Translations under genes and position numbers: made by a program
The notes under the pieces: generated by a model
Database searches by the model: none
Told to the model about the DNA's origin: nothing
What the model saw: the letters and a program-made list of their open reading frames with translations, nothing else
Part shown: in pieces, positions 38,630-48,562 of the stretch
Layout of the letters: every line of letters begins with the position of its first letter
Numbering within the stretch: position 1 is the first letter of the stretch
DNA from: Bacteroidales bacterium
GTDB lineage: Bacteria; Bacteroidota; Bacteroidia; Bacteroidales; UBA1715
NCBI GenBank assembly: GCA_024402335.1
Contig: JAKSTZ010000006.1
Location: 1-64,000, forward strand
Direction: 5' to 3'
DNA: 64,000 nucleotides

Positions 38630-41350
38630 ATGAAGAGACTACTTGTTTTTCTAATAGTTTTTTGTTCGATGACCTCTTGTATGTTTGCACAAGAGGCATT
38701 GTATTCTTTGTGTAAAGCTGGGGATTGGGTAAAATTGGAGAAGAAATTGTTGCCGGCATTAGAAAAACAACCGAAGGATGTCGTATATAATCATGTCGCA
38801 GGAATGATGTACGCCAATAAATCATATCCTGGATATGATAATGATAAAGCATATAATTGCTTTGTGACAGCAAAAATAGAATATGGAAAATTTTCTGCAG
38901 CAGATCGGGAAAAGTATTCAAAATATGTTACTCCTAAAAAAATTCAAAAAGAGCTTGATACTGTTTGTGTGCGATTATATGATATGACCATGCATTCAAA
39001 TTCTGTTGCAATTTGTAATGCTTTTTTGAAAAATTATAAACGTGCTTCCAATGACCAAATTAGCGGTGTAAAGGCTTATCGTGATATGTTAGCTTTTTCC
39101 GATGCTTGTCAGCAAAATACTATAGATTCTTATCAATCTTTTATTGTAAAATATGCCGATGCTTCGGAAGTTCCTGCTGCAATTAAACGTCGTGATAAGT
39201 TAGCTTACGATCAAACCATAGCTAAAAATACTTGTGATGCTTTTTTGTCTTTTATGAAGAACTATCCAAATAGTGAATATTCTTCGGATATTCAGAAACG
39301 CTATGTGGATAGGGTGTTCTCTGCAAAAACAGAAGGTGGTACATATCGTGATTTTGAGATATTCGTGAAAGCGAATCCACAAAATCCTATGGCACCGATA
39401 GCTATTCGGAAAATGATGGAGATTGCAAAATCTAACTATGATTTGCCGTTGATGCAAAAGACGGTGGAATATAGTCGTGATATAGATTTTGAATATGCAT
39501 TATATGAATTCTATAAAGAATTTACCAATGATGGTGAAGCATATACGTTATACACTTTTGCGGATATGTACCCTCGTACGTTTTTAGATACGTTGTTGGC
39601 AAAGGATTTTAAAATTGCAGGTAAAGGCGATGCTTTGGAATTGGTGGAACCCTATGATTCTGCAAAATCATATCGGTTGTTTACAGAATATATAAAGATG
39701 GCTGCTCCTAAGGAAAAAGCTTTTGTCGTGTTGCAAAAGTTAATTTCTGCAGATGTCGCTGCAAAAGATTGGAAAAAAGCCATAAAGACGGTAAAAACGT
39801 ATCAACCATATTTTGGTCAAAACGATAAACGAATATTGGACTTGTTACGAATTTTGTCTGCTCCAGACGATAAAAGTATTTCTGTTACAGAATTTCCTCC
39901 TATAATAAATACAAAGGACGGAGGTGAATATTCTCCTATAATTACTGCAGACGGTTCAAAATTGTTTTTTTGTGGAAAAGGACGACCGAATTCTTTGGGT
40001 GGTGAAGATATATTTGTCTCTGAGTTTAAGAATGGTGAGTGGACAGCGCCTAATTTAGTGAGAGAGTTGTCTTCTTCTACAACAAATGAAGCAGTAATTA
40101 GTATCAGCACTGATGGGCAACAAATGTTGTATTTTAAAGAAGGTGTAATTTATGTATCTGAAAAAGGATTGCGTGGTTGGAATGAAGGAGTAAATGTTTC
40201 TCCTTCTATAAATAATGCACAATGGTCTGCTGATGCTATGATTACCAGTGATGGAAATGCTATTATTTTTGCTTCTGTTCGTGACGAGGGATACAATTTG
40301 TTTACTCGTCAAAATGCGAGTCTCGGTGTTTATCATGGAGCTATACACCATCAATCAGATATTTATGTTTCATTAAAAACAGATAAAGGATGGAGCAAAC
40401 CTATTAATTTGGGACCAACAATTAATACAAAATATGTCGATCGTAGCCCGTATCTTCATCACGATATGAAAACATTGTATTTCAGTTCTGATGGACATGG
40501 TGGTCTTGGAAATTTGGATGTGTTTGTTTCTACACGTTTGGCGGATACATGTTGGGATTGTTGGAGTGAACCGGTAAATTTAGGTAAGGAGATAAATAAT
40601 TCTGAAGAAAACTGGGGCTACAGAATTGCACCTAATGGTAAGGATTTTTATTATGCAGCCCGAGAAACTGGCGCAAAACAAAATGATTTGTATCAGATTA
40701 CGATACCAGAAAAGTTCCGTCCAGAGGCGGTGGTAAACGTGATGGGAAAAATTGTCGATAAACAGGGTAAACCAGTAGAGACACAAATTGTTTGGGAAGA
40801 TTTGCAGTCGGGTGAGATTGTGGAAAAATCAAAGTCTAATCCTGTTGATGGTAATTATTTTGCTGTTTTGCCTAATGGTAGAATGTATGGCTATTATGTG
40901 GACGATTCTCGTTATTATCCGCAATCGGAGAGTGTGGATTTGTCAAAAGGAAAAGATGCACAAACGATTTCTCAAGATATAGTTGTGACTTCATTTCAAG
41001 AAATGAAAGAGGAAAAGGCTTCAGTTCGATTGAATAATTTATTTTTTGATACCGACAAAAGTGATTTGTTGCCATATTCAATTCCGGAATTGCAACGTGT
41101 TGCAAAAATTATTTCTGCTAATCAACTTCGTATAGAAATCGCTGGTCATACCGATAACGTTGGTAATGACGACTACAATTTGGCCTTGTCGAAACGAAGA
41201 GCAGAGGCGGTAAAAAAATTCCTTGTACAAGAAGGTTGTTCAGAATCTCTTTTAGAGGTGGTTGGTTATGGAGAACAAAAACCTATTTCTACTAATGATA
41301 CCGAAAAAGGTCGTGCAAATAATAGACGCGTAGAGATGAGGTTTTTATAG
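38630..41350 (+). CDS. PD40 / OmpA-domain envelope protein (second copy type)
   Basis: 906 residues. The N-terminus MKRLLVFLIVFCSMTSCMFA can be read as a type I signal or as a lipoprotein signal ending at Cys17. Helical TPR-like repeats fill about 25-410, PD40 propeller blades about 420-700 (GGEYSPIITADGSKLFFCGK, YVDRSPYLHHDMKTLYFSSD), then a small regulatory-like beta domain and an OmpA domain with FFDTDKSDLLPYS, IAGHTDNVGNDDYN and RANNRRVEM. It should link the outer membrane to peptidoglycan, which fits its place right after the PBP. It shares its domain logic with the gene at 7544-9487. Its stop overlaps the uvrA end by 6 bp. Confidence 0.9.
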   Translation: MKRLLVFLIVFCSMTSCMFAQEALYSLCKAGDWVKLEKKLLPALEKQPKDVVYNHVAGMMYANKSYPGYDNDKAYNCFVTAKIEYGKFSAADREKYSKYVTPKKIQKELDTVCVRLYDMTMHSNSVAICNAFLKNYKRASNDQISGVKAYRDMLAFSDACQQNTIDSYQSFIVKYADASEVPAAIKRRDKLAYDQTIAKNTCDAFLSFMKNYPNSEYSSDIQKRYVDRVFSAKTEGGTYRDFEIFVKANPQNPMAPIAIRKMMEIAKSNYDLPLMQKTVEYSRDIDFEYALYEFYKEFTNDGEAYTLYTFADMYPRTFLDTLLAKDFKIAGKGDALELVEPYDSAKSYRLFTEYIKMAAPKEKAFVVLQKLISADVAAKDWKKAIKTVKTYQPYFGQNDKRILDLLRILSAPDDKSISVTEFPPIINTKDGGEYSPIITADGSKLFFCGKGRPNSLGGEDIFVSEFKNGEWTAPNLVRELSSSTTNEAVISISTDGQQMLYFKEGVIYVSEKGLRGWNEGVNVSPSINNAQWSADAMITSDGNAIIFASVRDEGYNLFTRQNASLGVYHGAIHHQSDIYVSLKTDKGWSKPINLGPTINTKYVDRSPYLHHDMKTLYFSSDGHGGLGNLDVFVSTRLADTCWDCWSEPVNLGKEINNSEENWGYRIAPNGKDFYYAARETGAKQNDLYQITIPEKFRPEAVVNVMGKIVDKQGKPVETQIVWEDLQSGEIVEKSKSNPVDGNYFAVLPNGRMYGYYVDDSRYYPQSESVDLSKGKDAQTISQDIVVTSFQEMKEEKASVRLNNLFFDTDKSDLLPYSIPELQRVAKIISANQLRIEIAGHTDNVGNDDYNLALSKRRAEAVKKFLVQEGCSESLLEVVGYGEQKPISTNDTEKGRANNRRVEMRFL

Positions 41351-44170
41351 TAGTTTCTTTAAAAACTCACCTGTATAACTTCCTTTTGTTTTTGCTATTT
41401 GTTCTGGTGTTCCTTGTGCCAATACCGTTCCTCCATGTTCACCACCGTCTGGTCCCATGTCAATAAGGTAGTCAGCTACTTTTATAACATCAAGATTGTG
41501 CTCAATAACTACAACTGTATTGCCTTTGTCAACTAGTTTTTGTAGAACACCGAGCAAAATATTTATATCTTGAAAATGTAAACCAGTTGTTGGTTCATCA
41601 AGTATATACATAGTATTGCCCGTGTCTTTTTTTGACAATTCCGATGCTAATTTAACACGCTGTGCTTCACCGCCAGATAATGTGTTAGAAGGTTGCCCTA
41701 GTTTTAAATATCCTAAACCGACATCTTGCAAAGTCTTGAGCTTGTCGTATATGGATTTTATGTTTTCAAAGAATTCTACGCCTTGATTTATAGTCATATC
41801 AAGGATGTCGCTAATTGATTTTCCCTTGAATCGGATTTCTTGTGTTTCTCTATTGTAACGCTTGCCGTTACATTCATCACAAGTTACATATACATCAGGT
41901 AGGAAGTTCATTTCAATTACTTTTACGCCGGCACCTTTACAAGCTTCACAACGACCACCTTTTACATTAAAAGAGAATCTTCCCGTTTTGTAACCACGCA
42001 TTTTTGCTTCCGGCAATGTTTCGAATAGTTTTCGTATGTCCGAAAATATATTCGTGTAAGTCACAGGATTTGAACGTGGCGTTCGTCCTAATGGCGATTG
42101 GTCAATTTCAATGACTTTATTAATATTTTCTAATCCTTGTATTTCTTTATAAGGAAGCGGTTCTGCTTTCGCTCTAAAGAAATGTTTATTTAGAATAGGA
42201 TGTAGAGTTTGGTTTATCAATGTTGATTTTCCACTACCTGAAACTCCGGTAATACATGTAAATGTTCCTAGTGGAATTGTAACAGATACATTCTTTAAGT
42301 TGTTGCCTGTAGCTCCGATTAACGATAATGTCTTTCCATTACCTTTTCGTCTTTTGGTTGGTATTTCAATTTTTTTCTTGCCTGTTAAGTAGTCAACTGT
42401 TAAGCTGGATTGAGTTAGCAGTTCTTCTTGCGTGCCTTGAGCTACAATTTCTCCACCTTTTCTTCCTGCTCCAGGACCGAAGTCTATCACGTAATCGGCA
42501 GCACGAATCATATCTTCATCGTGTTCAACTACAATTACGGAGTTTCCGGCATCACGAAGTTGTTGTAATGATTTGATTAGTTTTACATTATCTCTTTGAT
42601 GCAGACCAATACTTGGCTCGTCAAGTATATATAATACGTTTACTAACTTTGAACCGATTTGTGTCGCAAGTCTGATTCGTTGACTTTCGCCTCCGGAAAG
42701 AGTTTGGGAACTTCTGTTTAAAGTCAGGTAAGTTAGTCCTACTGATAGTAAAAATTCAGTTCTCGTTTTTATTTCTTTTATAATTTCTTGTCCTACAAGA
42801 AATTGCTGACGACTAAGATTTTTTGGAAGAGCACAAATCCATTCATAAAATTGTTCTATGTTGAGGTTCGATACTTCTGCTATATTTTTATCGGTGATTC
42901 TAAAATAGAGCGATTCCTTTTTTAGTCTTTGTCCGTTACAAACAGGGCAGACAACTTTGGAGATAAATAAATCGTTCTTTTTATCGTCGTCTTGGAATTC
43001 CATTTGTTTTTCCAACAATGAAATTATTCCTTCAAATCCCATGAAAAAGTTTGCGTTGACACCTTGTGGGGTTGTTACAAAAGAGAACATTTCCTGCGAA
43101 CCGTTAAGAATAGCTCGCTTACATTCTTCCGATAGTTCATTGAATGCGGTGTCTATTGTATAACCGCATTTTGCAAGTATTGCTTCTAATTTGCAGAAAA
43201 TCAATGTGCTTTTATATGCACCCAAAGGCTTGATAGCACCTTTTTTTATTGATATTTTTTGATCAGGAACAATTTTGTCTAAATCAATTTCATCAACAAT
43301 ACCGAGACCATCACAGTGAGGGCAAGCTCCTTGTGGCGAATTGAATGAAAATGAGTGAGGTGCAGGTTCATTATATGACAATCCTGTGGTTGGACACATC
43401 AATTTTTTGCTGAAGTAGCCAATCTTTTCGGTTTCCATCTCGCAAATCATAATGATTCCCTTACCGATTTTCATAGCAGTTTCCATAGATTGACGTATGC
43501 GTTGTTCTTCTTTGTCACTGATTTTGAACTTGTCAACAACTAATTCTATGGTATGATTCTTATAACGATCAAGTTTTAACCCCAAAGAAAGTTCCGTTAT
43601 TACACCGTCAACACGTGCATATAGAAAACCTTTGCGGCGATATTGTTCGAATAGTTCCTGATAATGACCTTTTCTTCCTTTAATGAGTGGAGCAAGTAAA
43701 TATATTTTTGCACCATTGTATTTCTCATATATAAGCTCTATGATTTTTTCGCTGGTGTATTTTACCATTTTTTCTCCAGTCTCGTAAGAGTATGCTTCAC
43801 CAATTTTTGCATATAAAAGACGAAGAAAATCATAAATCTCAGTGATAGTTCCGACAGTTGAACGTGGGTTTTTATTGGTTGTTTTTTGTTCTATGGAAAC
43901 AACAGGACTTAATCCGGTAATTTTATCAACGTCAGGGCGTTCCATAGCTCCAAGAAATTGACGTGCGTATGCAGAAAATGTTTCGATATATCTTCGTTGT
44001 CCTTCTGCATATATAGTGTCGAATGCAAGAGATGATTTACCGCTTCCGCTTAGACCGGTGATTACGGTTAGCGAATTGCGTGGAATAGTTACGCTTACGT
44101 TTTTTAGGTTATGTTCGCGGGCGCCTTCAACTACTAAACTATCTGATTGTTTTTTTTTCTGATCTTGCAT
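41345..44170 (-). CDS. uvrA: Excinuclease ABC subunit A
   Basis: DNA damage recognition ATPase of nucleotide excision repair, 941 residues. There are two ABC modules: Walker A GLSGSGKSS near 39 and GVSGSGKST near 640; signatures LSGGESQRIRLATQIG and LSGGEAQRVKLASEL; and zinc modules with CPHCDGLG and CEACKGAG/CDECNGK. Length and motifs are complete. The ATG shares one base with the stop of the lytic transglycosylase gene (TAATG), so uvrA is translated as the last gene of the polysaccharide operon. It converges on the OmpA gene with a 6-bp overlap and no terminator between. Confidence 0.98.
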   Translation of the reverse strand: MQDQKKKQSDSLVVEGAREHNLKNVSVTIPRNSLTVITGLSGSGKSSLAFDTIYAEGQRRYIETFSAYARQFLGAMERPDVDKITGLSPVVSIEQKTTNKNPRSTVGTITEIYDFLRLLYAKIGEAYSYETGEKMVKYTSEKIIELIYEKYNGAKIYLLAPLIKGRKGHYQELFEQYRRKGFLYARVDGVITELSLGLKLDRYKNHTIELVVDKFKISDKEEQRIRQSMETAMKIGKGIIMICEMETEKIGYFSKKLMCPTTGLSYNEPAPHSFSFNSPQGACPHCDGLGIVDEIDLDKIVPDQKISIKKGAIKPLGAYKSTLIFCKLEAILAKCGYTIDTAFNELSEECKRAILNGSQEMFSFVTTPQGVNANFFMGFEGIISLLEKQMEFQDDDKKNDLFISKVVCPVCNGQRLKKESLYFRITDKNIAEVSNLNIEQFYEWICALPKNLSRQQFLVGQEIIKEIKTRTEFLLSVGLTYLTLNRSSQTLSGGESQRIRLATQIGSKLVNVLYILDEPSIGLHQRDNVKLIKSLQQLRDAGNSVIVVEHDEDMIRAADYVIDFGPGAGRKGGEIVAQGTQEELLTQSSLTVDYLTGKKKIEIPTKRRKGNGKTLSLIGATGNNLKNVSVTIPLGTFTCITGVSGSGKSTLINQTLHPILNKHFFRAKAEPLPYKEIQGLENINKVIEIDQSPLGRTPRSNPVTYTNIFSDIRKLFETLPEAKMRGYKTGRFSFNVKGGRCEACKGAGVKVIEMNFLPDVYVTCDECNGKRYNRETQEIRFKGKSISDILDMTINQGVEFFENIKSIYDKLKTLQDVGLGYLKLGQPSNTLSGGEAQRVKLASELSKKDTGNTMYILDEPTTGLHFQDINILLGVLQKLVDKGNTVVVIEHNLDVIKVADYLIDMGPDGGEHGGTVLAQGTPEQIAKTKGSYTGEFLKKLL

Positions 44171-45087
44171 TATCGTATCTTCCTTTCTTTGTCTTCTATA
44201 AGGATAATCTTATATGGAACGCTATCTTTATTTGGTAAGTATTTCTCTCGTAACCAAGGATTTAATGATTTCAACATTTTGTAATTAGAACCTTGACTGC
44301 GGGCAAATTCCGATAAGTCTGAAATTGTACTATCAACAACTACAACTTTTTGTTTAATAGTTGGATATGGTTCTATGCCGACATATCCGTATTTTTCAGG
44401 ATTTTCTAATATTAATTTAAAAGCAAGGATGCGAAAGACATAACGACCTGTTTCGGAGTTCGTATAAAGGTCGTAAAATGATGTAATCTTTTGATATCCT
44501 GCTTGTTTTGCTAATCCTCCCATGCCTAAATTATAGGAAGCGGCAGCCATGGTCCAGTTTCCAAATTTGTTGTATGCACTTTTAAAATATTTGCATGCAA
44601 CTTCGGTTGCTTTTTCTAAATCGTATCGTTGATCTATTTCATTCGTAACGGTTAAACCATATTGTTTTGCGGTCGTTTCTATAATTTGCCAAAATCCGGC
44701 AGCGCCTTTAGGGGAGATGTTTACTCGTAAACCACTTTCTGCAACTGCTAAATATTTAAAATCAGCAGGAATTCCGTTTGCTGCTAAAATACTGTCGATG
44801 GTTGGAAAATAACGATGCATATATTTTAAAATCATCGTTGTTTGTGATTGATAAAACGTGTTTACCAATAGTTCTCGTTCCAAACTTTCTGCTACTTCAA
44901 AATATTCTAATGGCACTCTTTCTCCAAATAGTGTAGCTTCTGTTGGCATATAGATTTGTTTGGAAACTACAAAGGTGCTATCGTTCTTAGTCTCTTGACT
45001 ATCTCCGCAAGAAACGGCCGCTGTTGTTAATGCAACAACGGTACAAAGTCCAATTGCAATAAGTATGTTCTGCAATGTTTTATTCAT
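44170..45087 (-). CDS. Lytic transglycosylase, SLT/MltD-like lipoprotein
   Basis: 305 residues. The lipobox at TAAVSC27 places it on a membrane facing the periplasm. The SLT fold has its catalytic Glu in LAVAESGLRVN (E117), followed by GAAGFWQI and AAASYNLGMGG. The C-terminal region (SDLSEFARSQGSNYKMLKSL) resembles a degenerate LysM-like or MltD tail. It cuts glycan strands between MurNAc and GlcNAc. It overlaps the WecA-like gene by 8 nt and uvrA by 1 nt; a wall-cutting enzyme in an export operon could make room for the envelope-spanning machine (inference). Confidence 0.92.
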   Translation of the reverse strand: MNKTLQNILIAIGLCTVVALTTAAVSCGDSQETKNDSTFVVSKQIYMPTEATLFGERVPLEYFEVAESLERELLVNTFYQSQTTMILKYMHRYFPTIDSILAANGIPADFKYLAVAESGLRVNISPKGAAGFWQIIETTAKQYGLTVTNEIDQRYDLEKATEVACKYFKSAYNKFGNWTMAAASYNLGMGGLAKQAGYQKITSFYDLYTNSETGRYVFRILAFKLILENPEKYGYVGIEPYPTIKQKVVVVDSTISDLSEFARSQGSNYKMLKSLNPWLREKYLPNKDSVPYKIILIEDKERKIR

Positions 45088-46159
45088 CTCTCTTTTTGTA
45101 TAATAGGTTGTTCTCTTTTCGTATATGTAGATTTAAGAAATAAAGTACCGAGAACACAATGATAAAATATAATACGAGTATAATCGCTTCTGTAATAGTG
45201 AGAATGCCATTTCTTTGTGTTATAAAATACCACGATGACAATGTGCCGATGATAGTTGCAATATCTAATGTGATTACAGCCATAGGAATTGAAAATCCTT
45301 TATATACAAGGCAATGGGTAGTGTGATATCTATCACCAACAAATGGGGAACGACCGGCTAAAAATCTATTTATTGCTACTGTTGTTGTGTCTGTTATTGG
45401 TATGATAAACATCAGGGCTACAAATAGTATTTGTTCGTAATTTATACCTATTATGCTTTCATGTGAGTTCCATACGTATTTTATACTAAAATATGCAAGG
45501 AGAACTCCTAATAACTGACTACCATTGTCGCCCATGTACATTTTTGCAGGATGCCAGTTCCATAAAAGGAACATTAAAAGACATGTTGCTATGGATAATA
45601 AAATAATACTGTCGCAGCCACTGGCTATTCCTGCCAATCCAAGGAACATTATTAGTGAATTTGATGCTGTTATGCCATCCATATTGTCTAACATGTTGAT
45701 ACTATTCATTATACCAACAACCCAAAAGAATGTCAAGCCTGCATTCAAAAAGATATTGTCCGATGTGGATATATGTGTACCTGTTGCAATGAAAATAATT
45801 GCGCATAAAATTTGAAATGTCAATTTAAATAGGGGAGAAAAATTTTTTACATCATCTATGTAACCCATTCCAAATGCAAGTATGCAGCAAACTAGTAGTG
45901 GAATAAGATTATTATCTTCCACACTATAATATGAATGAAAATGACAGTAGACAAATGCTCCAATTATTGTCACCATAAACATTGTTCCGCCAATGATCGG
46001 TTTGCTTTGTGAGGCAAATCGTTCTCCTGTCTCGTTTTTTTTCTTTAGAAATCCTCTGCTTTGCAAGAGTAGGAAATAGCCTATAATGTTAAGTATGCAA
46101 AGTGCGACTATAAAATAGACGTCACTGATAAAAAAATGACTATTTCCGATTGTGCTCAT
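45080..46159 (-). CDS. Polyprenyl-phosphate sugar-1-phosphate transferase (WecA/MraY family)
   Basis: 359-residue integral membrane enzyme with about ten or eleven helices. It moves a sugar-1-phosphate from a UDP-sugar to undecaprenyl phosphate and so starts a surface glycan. Catalytic motifs: GYIDDVKN (D102, D103), NMLDNMDGI (to D161), MYMGDNGSQLLG, and the cytoplasmic loop GRSPFVGDRYHTTHCL. The shape of the last loop fits WecA-type GlcNAc transferases more than MraY; the sugar is not proven. The gene overlaps the tyrosine kinase gene by 20 nt and the transglycosylase gene by 8 nt. Confidence 0.92.
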   Translation of the reverse strand: MSTIGNSHFFISDVYFIVALCILNIIGYFLLLQSRGFLKKKNETGERFASQSKPIIGGTMFMVTIIGAFVYCHFHSYYSVEDNNLIPLLVCCILAFGMGYIDDVKNFSPLFKLTFQILCAIIFIATGTHISTSDNIFLNAGLTFFWVVGIMNSINMLDNMDGITASNSLIMFLGLAGIASGCDSIILLSIATCLLMFLLWNWHPAKMYMGDNGSQLLGVLLAYFSIKYVWNSHESIIGINYEQILFVALMFIIPITDTTTVAINRFLAGRSPFVGDRYHTTHCLVYKGFSIPMAVITLDIATIIGTLSSWYFITQRNGILTITEAIILVLYFIIVFSVLYFLNLHIRKENNLLYKKRDE

Positions 46160-48557
46160 GTTTATGTTCCTTATGTTTAAATATGTCTAATAAAGACTTT
46201 TTCTTTGGAGTCTTTTGGTCGTATGAATAATAGCCGTATCCAAATCCATAACCATAGCCGTATCCGCTGTATCCATAGCCATGTCCGCTATATCCGTATC
46301 CGTAACGTGAAGATACAATTGAAACACCGTTTAGTATGACGGAAAGATTGTGAATGCTATTTTGTTCATACAAATAATTTATATTATTAATGAAAACTCT
46401 TTTTGAGTAGTTCGCACGTGAAACATAAATTGGTAAATCAGCTCGTTGAAAACTAAAGATTGCATCGCTTACGATTCCAATAGGTGGCGTGTCTATAATA
46501 ATCACATCGTAAACAGTTTTTAGCTTTTCAAGTAGTTCGTCAAATGCTTTTGAATTCGCTAATTCTGCAGGGTTTGGTGGTGTCGGTCCTGATGGAATTA
46601 TGTCGAATGTCTCAAAATCTGTTTTAATTATGCAGTCCTCATATTTGTCCTTGCCAATCAAAATCGTACTCATTCCGGCATGGTTGTGTGCATTGAATGA
46701 TAAGTGTACTTTTGGTTTGCGCAAGTCTAAGTCTAATAATATTACTTTTTTACCACTTAAGGCAAAAACACCTCCTAAGTTGATGGCTATGAATGTTTTA
46801 CCTTCTCCCGATATGGTTGAAGTTACAGCGATAATTTTGCTGTTGTCTTTATTTTGATGCAAAAATGCCAGATTCGAACGAAGGGTTCTGAATGATTCCG
46901 TTATGACAGAATCTGCTTTGTTTTCTACAACAAAACGATGGATTTTGTTCGATTGATTAGAAATTGGTATTACACCCGAAATCGGTGCACTTGTGTATTT
47001 TGTAATATCATTGATCGAAGTTATTTGATTGTACATCACATAACTTATTAGTGTTATTAATGCAATTAAAATAAGACAACTGATGATTGTTACAATAATA
47101 ACATACGATGCTATAGGTGAGATTGGTTGGGTAGGAGTGACTGATTTTTGCAGTATCAAATTGTTGGTTACATATCCAGCTTTTGAAATCAAATATTCTG
47201 CTCGTTTCTCTACTAACTGATTGTAGAAATTCTGATGAACATCGTGAATACGTTTTAATTTCGATAATTCTGTTTCGTTAAATTCGTTTTCTTTTGTTTG
47301 GTTGAACTTCTCCAATAAAAGAATGTCATTCTTTAATTTCTTATTGGTGACGTCTATAATGTCTGCAAGATGCTTTTTTTGTTCTTCTATTTGTTGGTCA
47401 ATTACTTTTATTTTATGATTGTCGGGTGTTACCGTCATTAGTAATTGCTCTCTTTGTTTTTGCAATTGTTGTATGCCGTTCAAGAAATTCAAAATCATTG
47501 ATTCCGATGATGTCCCTGATAATGTGGAAATAGCACTGACTATGTCGAAATTTTCACCATTCTCAATTTGGTTACCAACACGGTTTAATGTGTTGATTTG
47601 TTTTCTGTATTTCTCTATTTCTTGATTCGGATTTTTGTTTGAATTCTCTGTTAGAACATTTCCGGTGATTTTGTTTTCTTTCTTGAAATTTTCTAGTTGC
47701 TGCTCCGACTCTGTTAATTCAGCATAGACTATTTCTAACTGCTCGTTTATGAATGTCAATATTTTGTCTGCACGTTCTTGTTTCTTTTCGATGTTGTATG
47801 CTAAGAAATTCTCACAAATAGTATTTACAATTTCTGAAGCTTTCTGCGCATTACAACTGGTGTATTTTACTTGAATAGTGTTTGCTGCAGAACTTAAAAT
47901 ACTTACATCCAATTTTTCAAATTGTGTGCTGACAGCAGTCTTTTCGTCGTATGTGATAAAGTAGAACTCGGTGTTGTTGTCTGTAAACGAATCAGGGGAA
48001 ATAATGTTTACGTATATTTTACAACCATTGATTTCCGTCCATTCGTTTTTGTTTATTTCTACTGAATAAATGTCTTTTTCGCTTCTGTTGTATTTGATAG
48101 TAACCTTTTGGGTTTCATTTGAATATGAAACGTAGATTTTCTTGTTTTGTATGGGTTCTTGTACATTTTCAAGTTCAACAAAAAAAGGAGAACGTTTGTA
48201 TAATTCTGATGTCACAAAACGACCTTCTGCGAAATAACTTGTATAGAGGTTTAATTGTTGAACTGTTCGTTTTAAAAACTCTGAAGAGCGAATCAATTCT
48301 ATTAGATTTGTCATAGAAGCAGAACCGTATGTCTCGCTTGGGTCTAATATTTTAGGTCTTTCTGTTTCTTCATTGTTGATTTGTATGATAGAATATGTCT
48401 CATAGGTTGGGATAGTATAGCGGATGTACAGCTTTGCACATACGATAGCTGTTATTATGATTAGTAAATATACAAACCAATTTCTTTTGGTTACTATCCA
48501 AAACTTGCCAAAGTCAAAGGTGTCGTTATATACAGGTATTTTTTTTGTCTTTGCCAT
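46140..48557 (-). CDS. Polysaccharide co-polymerase with BY-type tyrosine autokinase (Wzc-like)
   Basis: 805 residues. Two TM helices (about 28-48 and 505-530) flank a Wzz-type periplasmic region with long coiled coils. The cytoplasmic BY-kinase has Walker A STISGEGKTFIAINLGG near 585, Walker A' VILLDLDLRKP and Walker B VIIIDTPPIGIVSDA. The C-terminal cluster (750-779) has 12 tyrosines alternating with Gly (SRYGYGYSGHGYGYSGYGYG), then a basic His/Lys-rich end. Autophosphorylation of such clusters controls chain length and export. It follows the Wza-like gene by 5 nt. Confidence 0.95.
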   Translation of the reverse strand: MAKTKKIPVYNDTFDFGKFWIVTKRNWFVYLLIIITAIVCAKLYIRYTIPTYETYSIIQINNEETERPKILDPSETYGSASMTNLIELIRSSEFLKRTVQQLNLYTSYFAEGRFVTSELYKRSPFFVELENVQEPIQNKKIYVSYSNETQKVTIKYNRSEKDIYSVEINKNEWTEINGCKIYVNIISPDSFTDNNTEFYFITYDEKTAVSTQFEKLDVSILSSAANTIQVKYTSCNAQKASEIVNTICENFLAYNIEKKQERADKILTFINEQLEIVYAELTESEQQLENFKKENKITGNVLTENSNKNPNQEIEKYRKQINTLNRVGNQIENGENFDIVSAISTLSGTSSESMILNFLNGIQQLQKQREQLLMTVTPDNHKIKVIDQQIEEQKKHLADIIDVTNKKLKNDILLLEKFNQTKENEFNETELSKLKRIHDVHQNFYNQLVEKRAEYLISKAGYVTNNLILQKSVTPTQPISPIASYVIIVTIISCLILIALITLISYVMYNQITSINDITKYTSAPISGVIPISNQSNKIHRFVVENKADSVITESFRTLRSNLAFLHQNKDNSKIIAVTSTISGEGKTFIAINLGGVFALSGKKVILLDLDLRKPKVHLSFNAHNHAGMSTILIGKDKYEDCIIKTDFETFDIIPSGPTPPNPAELANSKAFDELLEKLKTVYDVIIIDTPPIGIVSDAIFSFQRADLPIYVSRANYSKRVFINNINYLYEQNSIHNLSVILNGVSIVSSRYGYGYSGHGYGYSGYGYGYGFGYGYYSYDQKTPKKKSLLDIFKHKEHKHEHNRK
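46221..46310 (-). repeat. Short coding repeat for the Tyr/Gly tail of the kinase
   Basis: Codons for residues 750-779 of the kinase form an imperfect 6-base (TAT/TAC-GG/GT) tandem run, read on the plus strand as repeated CCATA/CCGTATC units. Such a run can change length by slippage in steps that keep the frame. Confidence 0.6.
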
Positions 48558-48562
48558 AGTTT

